Source of the DNA: an uncultured Hyphomicrobiales bacterium
GTDB lineage: Bacteria > Pseudomonadota > Alphaproteobacteria > Rhizobiales > Hyphomicrobiaceae
Length of the DNA: 43,086 nucleotides
Direction of reading: 5' to 3'
Assembly (NCBI GenBank): GCA_902826255.1
Contig: CADEEC010000006.1
Coordinates: 1 to 43,086 of the forward strand
This document shows, piece by piece, positions 8,454 to 16,619 of the stretch; position 1 is the stretch's first letter, and every line of letters begins with the position of its first letter. Made by a program: the position numbers and the translations under genes. A model generated the notes under the pieces. That model ran no database searches, was not told the origin of the DNA, and saw only the letters and a program-made list of their open reading frames with translations.

Positions 8454-11400
8454 ATGAGCAATCTCCTCATCGCCATCGCCGTCTTCGTCATCACCGTGGT
8501 CGGCGCGCTGTTCGCCATTCCCTATTTCGTCGATTGGAACAGCTATCGCAGCACCTTCGAGGAAGAAGCCTCGCGCGTCATCAGTCGCGAGGTGCAGGTC
8601 GACGGCGACGTGAAGCTGCACCTGCTGCCGATCCCCTATTTCAGGCTGGAGAAGGTGCGCATCTCCGAGGCCGCGTCCACCCAGACCAACCTCACCGATC
8701 CGTTCTTCCGTGCCGACTCGCTCAGCGTGAAGCTGTCGATCGCGCCCATGTTCCGCGGTATCGTCGAGGCCAACGAGATCGAGTTCCAGCGCCCCATCCT
8801 GCGCGTGGTGCAGGATGCCAAGGGCGAATGGAACTGGCAGGGCTTTGCGCGCGCACTCGGCGGCGCCGCCTATATGCCCGCCAACGTCACGCTGACCTCG
8901 CTCAAGATTGCCGACGGCATCCTCGCCCTGCACGGCGCCGACGGGCAGGAGCGCGGGCGCCTGGAAGGGCTCAAGGGCGAGCTGTCGGCCCCCGCGCTGA
9001 ACGGGCCCTATCGGTTCCGCGGATCGTTCCATGCCGGCGGCGCCGAGCGCGAGCTCAGGCTGGCAACGGCGACGCCTGAGGCCGACGGCAGCGTCCGCAT
9101 GCGCGCCTCGCTGCGCTTCGCGGAGTCGGGCGCCACCTACGTGCTCGATGCTCGCGTGGCGGAGCTGATGGGCAAGCCGAGCGTGAACGGCGAGCTGACG
9201 GCGCGCCTGCCTATCGCCGGCCTTTGGGATACACAGCCGTCTGCGAAGAAGCCGTCCAAGACTAGCAAGCCCGACGAAGAGCACGATCTTGGCAGCGGCG
9301 ATGCCGCTTTCGACCTGAAAGCCAACGTCGCGGCGGACGTGGACGGCGCCTCGCTGTCCGACATCGCCCTCTCCTTCGAACAGGGCGGCAGGCCGCAGCT
9401 GGTGACGGGCACGGTGCACACGAGCTGGCAGAAGGCGCTGACGCTCGACATGAAGCTCGCCTCGCGCTGGCTCGACCTCGATCGCATCACGGCCGCGACC
9501 GAAGGTTCCGCGCCTTACACCGGCCTTGCCAAGATGGCCGGCGGATTGCGCGACGTGTTGCCGGCATTCCCCTCGCGCATCGCCTTTGCCATCGACCAGG
9601 CCAATCTCGGCGGCGAGGTGATCGGACCGGTGCACTTTTCGCTCGCCCGCTCGAGCGGGCCGGCCCAGATCGAATACCTGCGCGCAGGCCTTCCTGGCGG
9701 CAGCCGCGGCGAATTGAAGGGCACCATCAGCGGTCCATCCGATGCCCTGGAGTTCTCCGGTGCGCTCAGCGTGCGCGGCACCAGTGCTGCGCGCTTCGCG
9801 GCCTGGGCGATGGGCGGCGGACGCAACGAGGCGAGGGAAGACGGTGCGTTCGGCCTGGATACCACGCTGAGCGTGCTTCCCGGCACGCTCGAAGCCAAGG
9901 ACTTTCGCGGCAGTCTTGCCGGCACGAGCCTCAAGGGCAACATTCTCTACAACTGGTCGGACCGGCCGCAGCTCGCGGTCTCCATGCAAGGTCCGCAGGC
10001 GGACATCCGCGCCCTGCTGCCGAAAGGCGGCAGCCTTGCCGGCATGTACGCCGCGCTCGTCCAGCCTGCGACCGCCAACGTGCCGCAAGCGGGCGCGCTC
10101 GCGAACTTGCGTCTCGACCTGCAGACCGGCCTGCTCGTCACCGCCGACCGCACCTATCGCGATGTCGTCGCCAGGGTGCGAATGGAAGCCGGCAACCTCA
10201 AAAACCTCCAGCTGCGCCTCTCCGGCGACGACGGCTACGCGCTGCAGCTCGACGGCAACGTTGACGAAGCCGCTACACGCCCGAAGGGCGCCTTGCGCGG
10301 CCTGGCGACGGCCAAAACCGCCGCGGGCCTGAAATCCCTGGTCGACGTGCTCGGGTTGCCGCCCGGCCTCGAGCCCGACAGTGCACGCGCCGACATGCTG
10401 GTGCCGCTGCGCGTTGCCGGCACGCTCACGTTCGCGAATCGCTACCCCGCCTCCACCGACCTTGCCGCCGACGGCGACGCCAATGGCATCACGGTCAGGA
10501 TCTCGTCCCGGCTCGAAGGCCCGCAGGCGGCTTGGAAAGATCAGACCGCCGATATCACCGTCGCAGCCGAGGCAGGCGACTCTTCTCGGCTGTCCGCGCT
10601 GCTGTTCGGCATTGCGCCGGCAAAGTTGGCCGAGACCGTTCCGGGCCGCCTTCTCATCAAGGCCGCCGGCATTCCAGCACAAGGCTTGCAGGCGGTCGCC
10701 GACATCCAGTCGGCGAAGCTCGACGCTACCTTCCGCGGCCAGCTCAACCTGGCCGGGCCGCGCTTCGGTGCCTCCGGCGATCTCGACCTGCGAAAGGCCG
10801 ATGGCGCGGAGATTGCCGCACTCGCGGGCCTTCCCGCGCGGACTGACGCTCCAGCTGTGGTCGCCGCTCTCAAGCTTTCCATTGGCGACGAGAAAATCGC
10901 AATCAGCAAGCTCCAAGCTCAGGTCGGCGATGCGAAACTGACCGGCGGCCTCGCCGTTTCGCGCGACGCCGGCCGTCGCCTGATCGAAGGCGCGCTGCGT
11001 GCCGACGAGATCGCGCTGTCGCAACTGATCTGGCCGCTGCTCGATCAGCGCATGGCGGTTGCCGGCATGGCGCAGGCTGCGCTTGCGGGCCGCCAGGGCC
11101 CGTGGCCCGAACTGCCCTTCGGCGGCACAACACTCGAGTCTCTCGCCGGCACCATTGATGTGTCCACGGGCCGCCTTTCCGTCACCGACGGCATGGCGGT
11201 GGAAGACGCAAGCTTCAAATTGGCTTTCGCGCCGGACAAGCTCGAAGTGAAAGGCCTGACGGGCCGCGCGCTCGGCGGCCAGGTCGCCGCGGACTGGACC
11301 ATCGGCAGGATCGCCGCCGGCGCCGAGGTGCGCGGCAGGCTCAACCTGACGGCGTCCTTGGATCGTTTCGCCGGCAAATCCGTATCCGAGACCGCGCAAC

Positions 11401-12089
11401 CCGTGACGGTCGGGCTCGAGTTCTCCGGCAAGGGCGTCAGCCCGCGCGGCGCAATGTCGGCTGCGCAAGGCAAGGGCATCATCGAGATCAAGGATGCACG
11501 GCTCGCCGCGCTGTGGCCCGGCGCGATAGCGGCCGCCGCCGATGCCGCCGTCAAGGCCGAGCCCGACAAGATGGGCGCGGCCGTCAGGGCGGCGATCGCG
11601 GCAACGGTGGGGGCCGGCACAATTCCGCTTGGGCCACGCACGGTTGCGCTCGACATCGCCGACGGCCAGGTGCGCACGAAGCCGGTCGCCATCGACACCA
11701 AGGACGGCCGTGTCAGCGGATCGGCGCTGCTGGACATCGCCACGCTCGATTTCCGCTCGCAGTGGCATCTGGAGGCCCCGCAAGGCAGGCCGGCCGCCAA
11801 GCCGCTGCCCTCCGTCGTGCTGGACTACAGTGGGCCGATCGCGGCGCTCGGCACGCTTGCGCCGCGCATCGAGTCGAGTTCGCTCGAGCAGGAGCTGGCC
11901 GCACGCAAGATCGAGCGCGACGTGGAAGAGCTCGAGCGCCTGCGCAAGCTCGACGAGCAGCGGCGTCTGATCGAGGCGGAGCGGTTGCGCAAGCAATTCG
12001 ACACCCCGCCCGTGCAGCGCCCGCAGCCACCGTCCACCATGCCGGCGCCGCCGCCCGGCGGCAGCCTCGGCCTCCCCGCCCCCGGCTAG
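8454..12089 (+). CDS. AsmA-family envelope protein, 1211 residues
   Basis: One N-terminal transmembrane helix (about residues 4-24) is followed by the AsmA signature region FAIPYFVDWNSYRSTFEEEASRVISREVQVDGDVKLHLLPIPYFRLEKVRI. A very long periplasmic part follows, made of beta-rich repeats. The C-terminal AsmA_2 region is about residues 900-1130, followed by a charged coiled-coil (EQELAARKIERDVEELERLRKLDEQRRLIEAERL) and a Pro-rich tail. AsmA-like proteins (TamB, YhdP, AsmA) are thought to form hydrophobic grooves that carry phospholipids between inner and outer membranes. At over 1200 residues this one is long enough to span the periplasm. It is divergent from uvrD. A CtrA box lies beyond its stop, pointing to the next gene. 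Confidence 0.88.
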   Translation: MSNLLIAIAVFVITVVGALFAIPYFVDWNSYRSTFEEEASRVISREVQVDGDVKLHLLPIPYFRLEKVRISEAASTQTNLTDPFFRADSLSVKLSIAPMFRGIVEANEIEFQRPILRVVQDAKGEWNWQGFARALGGAAYMPANVTLTSLKIADGILALHGADGQERGRLEGLKGELSAPALNGPYRFRGSFHAGGAERELRLATATPEADGSVRMRASLRFAESGATYVLDARVAELMGKPSVNGELTARLPIAGLWDTQPSAKKPSKTSKPDEEHDLGSGDAAFDLKANVAADVDGASLSDIALSFEQGGRPQLVTGTVHTSWQKALTLDMKLASRWLDLDRITAATEGSAPYTGLAKMAGGLRDVLPAFPSRIAFAIDQANLGGEVIGPVHFSLARSSGPAQIEYLRAGLPGGSRGELKGTISGPSDALEFSGALSVRGTSAARFAAWAMGGGRNEAREDGAFGLDTTLSVLPGTLEAKDFRGSLAGTSLKGNILYNWSDRPQLAVSMQGPQADIRALLPKGGSLAGMYAALVQPATANVPQAGALANLRLDLQTGLLVTADRTYRDVVARVRMEAGNLKNLQLRLSGDDGYALQLDGNVDEAATRPKGALRGLATAKTAAGLKSLVDVLGLPPGLEPDSARADMLVPLRVAGTLTFANRYPASTDLAADGDANGITVRISSRLEGPQAAWKDQTADITVAAEAGDSSRLSALLFGIAPAKLAETVPGRLLIKAAGIPAQGLQAVADIQSAKLDATFRGQLNLAGPRFGASGDLDLRKADGAEIAALAGLPARTDAPAVVAALKLSIGDEKIAISKLQAQVGDAKLTGGLAVSRDAGRRLIEGALRADEIALSQLIWPLLDQRMAVAGMAQAALAGRQGPWPELPFGGTTLESLAGTIDVSTGRLSVTDGMAVEDASFKLAFAPDKLEVKGLTGRALGGQVAADWTIGRIAAGAEVRGRLNLTASLDRFAGKSVSETAQPVTVGLEFSGKGVSPRGAMSAAQGKGIIEIKDARLAALWPGAIAAAADAAVKAEPDKMGAAVRAAIAATVGAGTIPLGPRTVALDIADGQVRTKPVAIDTKDGRVSGSALLDIATLDFRSQWHLEAPQGRPAAKPLPSVVLDYSGPIAALGTLAPRIESSSLEQELAARKIERDVEELERLRKLDEQRRLIEAERLRKQFDTPPVQRPQPPSTMPAPPPGGSLGLPAPG

Positions 12090-12134
12090 AGGGTGGCCGT
12101 GCAACTCATTTAAGTTGTTACCGAATTCCAAATC

Positions 12135-12151
12135 GTTAACAAATTGTTAAC
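12135..12151 (+). promoter_or_regulatory. CtrA box, palindromic (TTAA-N7-TTAAC)
   Basis: The 17-base perfect palindrome GTTAACAAATTGTTAAC contains TTAA (12136-12139), seven bases, then TTAAC (12147-12151). This matches the CtrA consensus TTAA-N7-TTAAC without a mismatch, and does so on both strands because of the symmetry. It lies 45 bases downstream of the asmA stop and 54 bases before the proposed start at 12205, which places it where an activator would overlap the -35 region of that gene. Confidence 0.6.
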
Positions 12152-12204
12152 CATTCGCACCCAGCTTGACCCGTGGGGAAAGGGGAGAAAGCGAATGGTC
12201 CGTA

Positions 12205-12762
12205 ATGACGGCAAAACCCCTATGGGTCATTTCCGCAGTTGCGTTCGACATGTCCCGCCGTGCCAGTGTACCGCCCATCTTCCAGGGCAGCCTTTTGCGT
12301 CTGGGCGTCGCATCGTTCTGGACAGCGCTCGCACTCGAGGGGCGGGCCAAGGACGTGTGGCGCGATCTGCGCACACAAGGGCCTGACGGCGCGCCGCGGG
12401 CGCCGGTTTTGGAGCAACTCAAGGAGATTCTGGGCCTGAGGGCCGGCGGCTGCACGCGCGTCGTCGCCTGGTCGCTGCCCGAGAACCAGAAAGCCAAGAG
12501 CCTCGGGCTCGGCCGCATGTGGGCGGTGCTATGCCCGTTCTGCGACGACTTTCATGTCCACTCGCCGGGCGAGGAAGTGTGCGTGCCGCACTGTGCCGAC
12601 GACTGGGATTCGGCCGAGTACCTGCTCGAGTTTGCCGGCGAGATGCCGACCGCGCATCGCGAGGGGTTCTATCGCTCCTGCAACACCAGCTTGCCGCGCC
12701 TGGTCCAGCACGTCTCTTCGGACACGCTCCACCTGGAGGAGGAAGGCCTGTTGGCGGCGTAA
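12205..12762 (+). CDS. Hypothetical protein with putative CxxC-HxH-C-HC zinc site
   Basis: The product is about 185 residues and I do not recognise a named family. A basic N-terminal part (ILGLRAGGCTRVVAWSLPENQKAKSLGLGR) is followed by MWAVLCPFCDDFHVHSPGEEVCVPHC at about residues 111-136. The spacing CPFC, HVH, C, HC suggests a single zinc ion bound by Cys/His, as in small DNA-binding or adaptor proteins. The C-terminal part (YRSCNTSLPRLVQHV) is mildly acidic. The ATG at 12205 is my choice; its ribosome-binding site is poor, and a TTG at 12166 would lengthen it by 13 residues. The frame shows coding-type composition, stays open to 12762, and ends 21 bp from a convergent gene. A consensus CtrA box lies just upstream, hinting at cell-cycle control. 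Confidence 0.6.
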   Translation: MTAKPLWVISAVAFDMSRRASVPPIFQGSLLRLGVASFWTALALEGRAKDVWRDLRTQGPDGAPRAPVLEQLKEILGLRAGGCTRVVAWSLPENQKAKSLGLGRMWAVLCPFCDDFHVHSPGEEVCVPHCADDWDSAEYLLEFAGEMPTAHREGFYRSCNTSLPRLVQHVSSDTLHLEEEGLLAA

Positions 12763-12783
12763 GAGGCCGGCAACGCCGGGCGC

Positions 12784-13113
12784 CTACTTCGATGCGGGCT
12801 CCACGCCCGCCGGAGCAGGCCCCGGCCAGCACACCATCGCACTTGCCTTGCACGTGTACTCGTCGAACACGATGAGATCGAGGAACAGCTCGCAGCTCAC
12901 GTCTTTCTTGCCGACCGAGTACTTCTTGATGCCCTTCTCGCGGGTCCAATCCGCGATGTACTTGTCGAGCAGCTTCAAGGCGTCCTTGGTGGGCCCGACC
13001 TTGCCGTAGTCGTTCACCGAGAAGGCGAGGCGGGTGCACGCTGCTTCAGCGCCCACCGACCCCAGAACTGCAGCTGCTCCAATCAGGGCACCCGCAAGCA
13101 GTCTCGTCCGCAT
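12784..13113 (-). CDS. Small exported four-cysteine protein A
   Basis: The product is 109 residues long with a clear Sec signal peptide (MRTRLLAGALIGAAAVLGSVGAEA, cleavage after AEA), giving a mature periplasmic protein of about 85 residues. Its mature Cys residues are: one at mature position 2 (ACTR), one in VSCELF, and a C-x6-C pair (CKASAMVC) near the end. The same layout recurs in the proteins at 13760 and 14090, suggesting a divergent paralogous family held by two disulfides. The middle (PTKDALKLLDKYIADWTREKGIKKY) looks helical. No known domain is recognised. The gene is convergent with the zinc-site protein gene. Confidence 0.7.
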   Translation of the reverse strand: MRTRLLAGALIGAAAVLGSVGAEAACTRLAFSVNDYGKVGPTKDALKLLDKYIADWTREKGIKKYSVGKKDVSCELFLDLIVFDEYTCKASAMVCWPGPAPAGVEPASK

Positions 13114-13182
13114 CGACGCCTCCCACAGCTCAAGACAGCGAAAAACGCAACGCGACCAGCTCAGCCCGGCAATCCAAAACCG

Positions 13183-13545
13183 CTAGCGCGGATAAGGCGC
13201 ATCGCCACCGCGCGGGCCCATGCCGGAATCGAAGAAGAAGCCGTGATCGAACGGCCCGGCCGTCGTCTGCCTGTCGATGAACGGGTCGCGATAGGTATTC
13301 GTGCTGCCGAACAGAGCGCGTGAGCCGGCGTACGTGTTCACGACATCGCTGTCGGAATAGGAGTAGTAGCCGCCACGCGCCACGAAGGCGCGCACACGCG
13401 TCCCGCTCTTGCGCATCTTGGCCGCCTTGGCCTTCGCGCTCGATGTGCGCGCCGAGGGGCCGTCGCCGGCGAGCGTCGGGCCGCTCGTCGTCAGCAGCAT
13501 GAGACCGCAGGCTGCGACCGCAATGGTGAGGGCCTTGTACGTCAT
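13183..13545 (-). CDS. Small exported Ser/Gly/Tyr-rich protein
   Basis: The product is 120 residues, starting at the ATG at 13545 (MTYKALTIAVAACGLMLL), with GGGATG as a plausible ribosome-binding site. An upstream extension to 13704 shows no signal-like sequence and is rejected. The signal peptide ends near PTLAGDG. The mature part is basic first (SAKAKAAKMRKSGTRVRAF), then rich in Gly, Tyr, Ser and Asp (ARGGYYSYSDSDVVNTYAGSR), and ends in FDHGFFFDSGMGPRGGDAPYPR. I do not recognise a family. Similar low-complexity exported proteins are frequent in Hyphomicrobiales. It lies between two of the four-cysteine genes but has no mature cysteine itself. Confidence 0.6.
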   Translation of the reverse strand: MTYKALTIAVAACGLMLLTTSGPTLAGDGPSARTSSAKAKAAKMRKSGTRVRAFVARGGYYSYSDSDVVNTYAGSRALFGSTNTYRDPFIDRQTTAGPFDHGFFFDSGMGPRGGDAPYPR

Positions 13546-13700
13546 GACATCCCTTTCGGATTCGGTTGTTTCACATCGCCATGGATTGCCGCGCCAGTCT
13601 AGAGCCAGAGAGCTACCAAACTGCAAAAACATGCCCGCGGGCCGCGGCGAACCGCCTACCGATGCCTGACGACAACGCATTTCTGCGCCTGGAGGTCCCG

Positions 13701-13736
13701 GCAACGAAAAAGGCCCTGCAAGCAGGGCCTTTAATC
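13701..13736 (-). terminator. Rho-independent terminator for the gene at 13760
   Basis: AAAGGCCCTG (13709-13718), loop CAAG, and CAGGGCCTTT (13723-13732) form a strong GC-rich stem. Read on the minus strand it is followed by a run of T residues (complement of 13707-13711) and then CGTTGCC. It lies about 30 bases after the stop of the four-cysteine gene at 13760, so it ends that transcript and separates it from the exported-protein gene at 13183. Confidence 0.85.
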
Positions 13737-13759
13737 GCGTTCGTGCCAGTCGGCTGCGA

Positions 13760-14029
13760 CTAGGTGCAGGCGCGCTGCTGGGCCTTGCAGGCGGTCCAGG
13801 CCAGCGGCCCGGGCGCTCCGCATGTCACCTTCACGGCGCCCTTGCCCTTGGCGTTCTTGGATGCGATGGCGAAGTTGAGGTTCATCTTGGCCACGTCGGT
13901 CGCCAGTTCCTTGGTGACGGCCTCGCCGCCGGCGCTCACGCGCGAGCAGGCCGCAGACGCGTCATGCGAAGCCACGGCAACGAAGCCAGCCAGTGCACAC
14001 GCGCCGGCGATCATACGAAATGCCTTCAT
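13760..14029 (-). CDS. Small exported four-cysteine protein B
   Basis: The product is 89 residues. The ATG at 14029 (MKAFRMIAGACALAG) is preceded by a strong GGAGGAAAC ribosome-binding site; the longer frame to 14089 is rejected. The signal peptide ends at DASA, giving a mature chain that starts ACSR. Cysteines: mature position 2, VTCGAP, then CKAQQRAC at the C-terminus (C-x6-C), the same plan as the proteins at 12784 and 14090. The segment VAKMNLNFAIASKNAKGKGAVKVTC recalls bacterial exported proteins in which a charged strand precedes the second Cys. Function is unknown; a periplasmic disulfide-stabilised protein is inferred. Its own terminator follows. Confidence 0.7.
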   Translation of the reverse strand: MKAFRMIAGACALAGFVAVASHDASAACSRVSAGGEAVTKELATDVAKMNLNFAIASKNAKGKGAVKVTCGAPGPLAWTACKAQQRACT

Positions 14030-14089
14030 TCTGTTTCCTCCAAGAGAGCCAAGCTCGACCTCTGTTCGAGCCTCACACGCAACCCGCAC

Positions 14090-14392
14090 TTACTTGCAGA
14101 GCCGAGCCTGCACGACGCATTCGCGCCCCAGCATGCCGCCGGCCGAGCATTTCGATTTCACGCTGCTGACCTTGTAGCCGGGTGCCGTACCCACGGTCTG
14201 GCTCGACGCCATCCACGAGGCCCACATACCCCAGTCGGTCCCCTGCAAAACGGCTTCCCAGGCTTGGAACTTTGCAGACTCGTCGTTTCCGCCGGTACCC
14301 TTTCCTGCCTTGTTCACGCACTGCGCGTTTGCGGCCGCGCCTGCCAGCACGAGCAGACTCGTGGCGGCCATAAGCCGAACGAACCTCTTCAT
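14090..14392 (-). CDS. Small exported four-cysteine protein C
   Basis: The product is 100 residues, starting at the ATG at 14392 (MKRFVRLMAATSLLVLAGAAANA), with GGGAGC upstream. The signal peptidase site is after ANA, leaving mature QCVNKAGKGTGG. Cysteines: mature position 2, SKCSAGG, then CVVQARLC (C-x6-C). The last block shares C-x-x-Q-x-R-x-C with protein B (CKAQQRAC). The middle is rich in Trp and Ser (AWEAVLQGTDWGMWASWMASS). The gene lies 60 bp upstream of protein B on the same strand and may share its transcript. I know of no described family. Confidence 0.7.
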   Translation of the reverse strand: MKRFVRLMAATSLLVLAGAAANAQCVNKAGKGTGGNDESAKFQAWEAVLQGTDWGMWASWMASSQTVGTAPGYKVSSVKSKCSAGGMLGRECVVQARLCK

Positions 14393-14529
14393 TGCGAAAG
14401 CTCCCGTTGGGTTGAGATGCCGCGGGTAGTCCTGCAGATTGGCCGAGATAACAAGCCGCGTCCTCAGGCCGAGGTCGCATTTCCGCAACCCCGTGGCAGA
14501 CGGGTGACGCGCGTGGGCACGGCGGCAGG

Positions 14530-14745
14530 TCAGCTTGCGGCTTGCAGATTGACGGCCTTCGGACCCTTGCCCCGCTTGTCGGGCTCGGTCTCGAAAGACA
14601 CGCGCATGTTCTCCGTCAGCGGACCGATGTTCGACCGCTCGACGGCCGTGATGTGCACGAACACATCCTTGCCGCCGTCGTCAGGCGTGATGAATCCAAA
14701 GCCCTTCGATTGGTTGAAGAACTTCACCGTTCCGGTCTGCCGCAT
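14530..14745 (-). CDS. Cold-shock domain protein (CspA family)
   Basis: A 71-residue single cold-shock domain that binds single-stranded RNA or DNA as an RNA chaperone in the cytoplasm. RNP1 is KGFGFI (residues 14-19) and RNP2 is VFVHI (28-32). The start MRQTGTVKFFNQSKGFG is standard for alphaproteobacterial CspA-like proteins. An AGGAGAT ribosome-binding site precedes the ATG. The 266 bp upstream (14746-15011) hold no gene and would house the usual long leader, though I see no definite cold-box there. Alphaproteobacteria carry several paralogues, so a numbered symbol cannot be given. Confidence 0.93.
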   Translation of the reverse strand: MRQTGTVKFFNQSKGFGFITPDDGGKDVFVHITAVERSNIGPLTENMRVSFETEPDKRGKGPKAVNLQAAS

Positions 14746-15011
14746 GCGAGATCTCCTGCTCCCCGGGGTATCAAGTACGGATTGTGCGGATGGCGTCAGA
14801 GGCTTTGGCCACGCACGCGAGGCAAAGGCAGTACCGTCCGAGGTCGGATAGCTTGAGGCGCGCGAGGAAAGTTGCGTCGGCCCGGGTCATCGCAGGACAG
14901 TCTCAGCAGTCTGACGAGGCCCAGGAAAGGGCCCGAATGCGCGGAAGTATCGATGATTGGCCGGTCCCGCGCAAGGCCAAATAGCGCATTTCCTGGGCTT
15001 GCAGCGCGCGC

Positions 15012-15866
15012 TCAACCAAGTCTGTCGAGCGTGCTGCGTCCCGACGCGCCGCCCAGCCGCGCGGCAAGCTCTGGCAAAATAACCGTAAGCTGTCTTTCGA
15101 GCTCGAAGGGTGGATTTGCGACAATCAGAGCACAACCGTTCAGCCGGTCCGGCGACAGCGCCGGATCGCGCAGCAAGAGCTCTATGCGAAGGGCGCTGTG
15201 AGCCGATGCAAGTGGTCGCAGGCGCTCATAGAAACGCGCGACCGGTTTGACATCCTTGATCGGCAGCCACGCCACGAACACGCCTGTCGCGAACCGGTTC
15301 AGTCCTGCCGCGATCCCGTCCGCCAGGCGGTCGAGTTCGCCGTCTTCCTCGAACGGAGGATCGATCAGGATGATCCCCCGCCGCTCCTTGGGCGGCAGCA
15401 GGGACTTCAGCGCGACCCACCCGTTGAGCGTTAGTACCTTCACCCTGCTGTCGCGCCCCAGCGCCTGTCTCAGGCGACCGCTGTCGACCGGATGCAGCTC
15501 GTTGGCGATCAGCCTGTCCTGCGGCCGCAGCAGCCTGCGCGCGATCAACGGGCTGCCCGGGTAGAAGCTCAGCGCCTCCGAGCGATTTTCCGCCCGCACG
15601 GCATCGAGATAGGGCGCAAGCACGCGCTCCACATCTGGCGGCAGCGGCGTGGCACCTGGAGCCAGCAGCTTGCCGATGCCGCCCTCCCACTCGCGGGTCT
15701 TGCCGGCCTCGATGGAGTCGAGCGCGTAGAGCCCGCATCCCGCGTGCGTGTCGATCACGCGAAACGGCGCGTCCTTGCGTTTGAGATACGAGATGATGAG
15801 CGCCAGCACGGCATGCTTGAGCGCGTCTGCGAAATTGCCGGCGTGATAGGCGTGGCGGTAGTTCAT
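15012..15866 (-). CDS. rlmJ: 23S rRNA (adenine2030-N6)-methyltransferase
   Basis: RlmJ (formerly YhiR) methylates A2030 of 23S rRNA from S-adenosylmethionine. The 284-residue chain begins with the family hallmark MNYRHAYHAGNFADALKHAVL. It has the SAM-binding loop DTHAGCGLY (about residues 40-48) and the catalytic IDPPFE (about 166-171), the N6-adenine motif IV in its DPPF form. The C-terminal PFELERQLTVILPELAARLG is typical. The ATG at 15866 has no strong ribosome-binding site. The gene stands between a cold-shock gene and a small exported protein, all on the minus strand. Confidence 0.93.
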   Translation of the reverse strand: MNYRHAYHAGNFADALKHAVLALIISYLKRKDAPFRVIDTHAGCGLYALDSIEAGKTREWEGGIGKLLAPGATPLPPDVERVLAPYLDAVRAENRSEALSFYPGSPLIARRLLRPQDRLIANELHPVDSGRLRQALGRDSRVKVLTLNGWVALKSLLPPKERRGIILIDPPFEEDGELDRLADGIAAGLNRFATGVFVAWLPIKDVKPVARFYERLRPLASAHSALRIELLLRDPALSPDRLNGCALIVANPPFELERQLTVILPELAARLGGASGRSTLDRLG

Positions 15867-15926
15867 GAAAACGGGATGCGGCGCTGCTAGCGCCGCATCA
15901 TCGCGCCTCTGGTGGCAAACGCAAAC

Positions 15927-16316
15927 CTAGTTCTTCGGTATCGCCGACTTTACGAGGGGGTTCTTGCATCCCTTGAGGTATTTGGCATCAAGCGTTGCGA
16001 AGTCCGGCTCGCCCGCCTGAACCACTCGTGCCTTTCCCAACAACTCCCGGTCCGACACGCTGTCAGACACCATCACTTTGGGATGGGTGCAGGTGAACAG
16101 CATGAAGCCGCGGCTGTCCTTCTTGGCCGCTTCCCGCGATGCGTCACCGTAGCGATAGACCCTCTCCTCCTTGCCGTCATTGACGACGACGTAGGAGAGT
16201 CCCTTGCCGGCCGTGTACGCCGCCTTGAATTTCTCCAGCGCCGCGTCGCCCTGGGCGAAAGCGTAGGAGGCGAGAACCATCGCCCCGATCGGGGCCAACA
16301 AAGCCAGCTTCTTCAC
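15927..16316 (-). CDS. Hypothetical exported protein
   Basis: The product is 129 residues with a signal peptide (MKKLALLAPIGAMVLASYAFA, cleavage near FAQ). It starts at a GTG (16316) preceded by AGAGGAC. The mature part begins with a helix (GDAALEKFKAAYTAGKGLSYVVVNDGKEERVY) and holds two cysteines (LFTCTHPK, LKGCKN), which could form one disulfide. The C-terminal half (DSVSDRELLGKARVVQAGEPDFATLDAKYL) is soluble. No family recognised. It is divergent from the hypothetical gene at 16620 across a 303-bp gap. Confidence 0.6.
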   Translation of the reverse strand: MKKLALLAPIGAMVLASYAFAQGDAALEKFKAAYTAGKGLSYVVVNDGKEERVYRYGDASREAAKKDSRGFMLFTCTHPKVMVSDSVSDRELLGKARVVQAGEPDFATLDAKYLKGCKNPLVKSAIPKN

Positions 16317-16619
16317 GATTGTCCTCTGCAGGTTACCTAGCGTCCATCCAAGTTGGTCCGCCGGTCACCACAACGCAAGCACCCGAATTTCGTTGCAGAA
16401 CAGACAGGAGTGCGTACCGGCGACCATGTTTTCGCCGCAGTCCGCTTCATCACGCCGTCCAGTCCGCCGCAAACGCGCGTCATACATTTTGCAGCGCACA
16501 GGCTGCATTGCACACGAGCCGTACACAGAAATTTCATCAACCGGCTCGAACTCCGTAATCCGCATGTCATTTTCGCGGTTTACATTGCGAGCAAGTGGAT
16601 GAGAGCGGGAGTTTCACTC
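16317..16619. other. Divergent intergenic region, no gene seen
   Basis: These 303 bases separate two divergent small genes and must hold both promoters. I see no strong hairpin, CtrA box or DnaA box. A 66-codon minus-strand frame (16365-16565) has no ribosome-binding site and no signal or domain, so I do not call it. The AT-rich stretch ATTTTCGCGGTTTACATT at about 16568-16585 is the likeliest position for the promoter of the rightward gene. Confidence 0.4.

Noticed and set aside
8184..12131. A 1315-codon open frame on the minus strand, antisense to the whole asmA gene
   Set aside because: It is a mirror of GC-rich codon use in asmA. The translation is low in hydrophobic order, rich in Arg/Gly/Ala/His, and has no recognisable domain, while the plus strand encodes a clear AsmA protein.
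16365..16565. 66-codon minus-strand frame with several cysteines
   Set aside because: No ribosome-binding site, no signal peptide or domain, and it lies in the promoter gap of two divergent genes.
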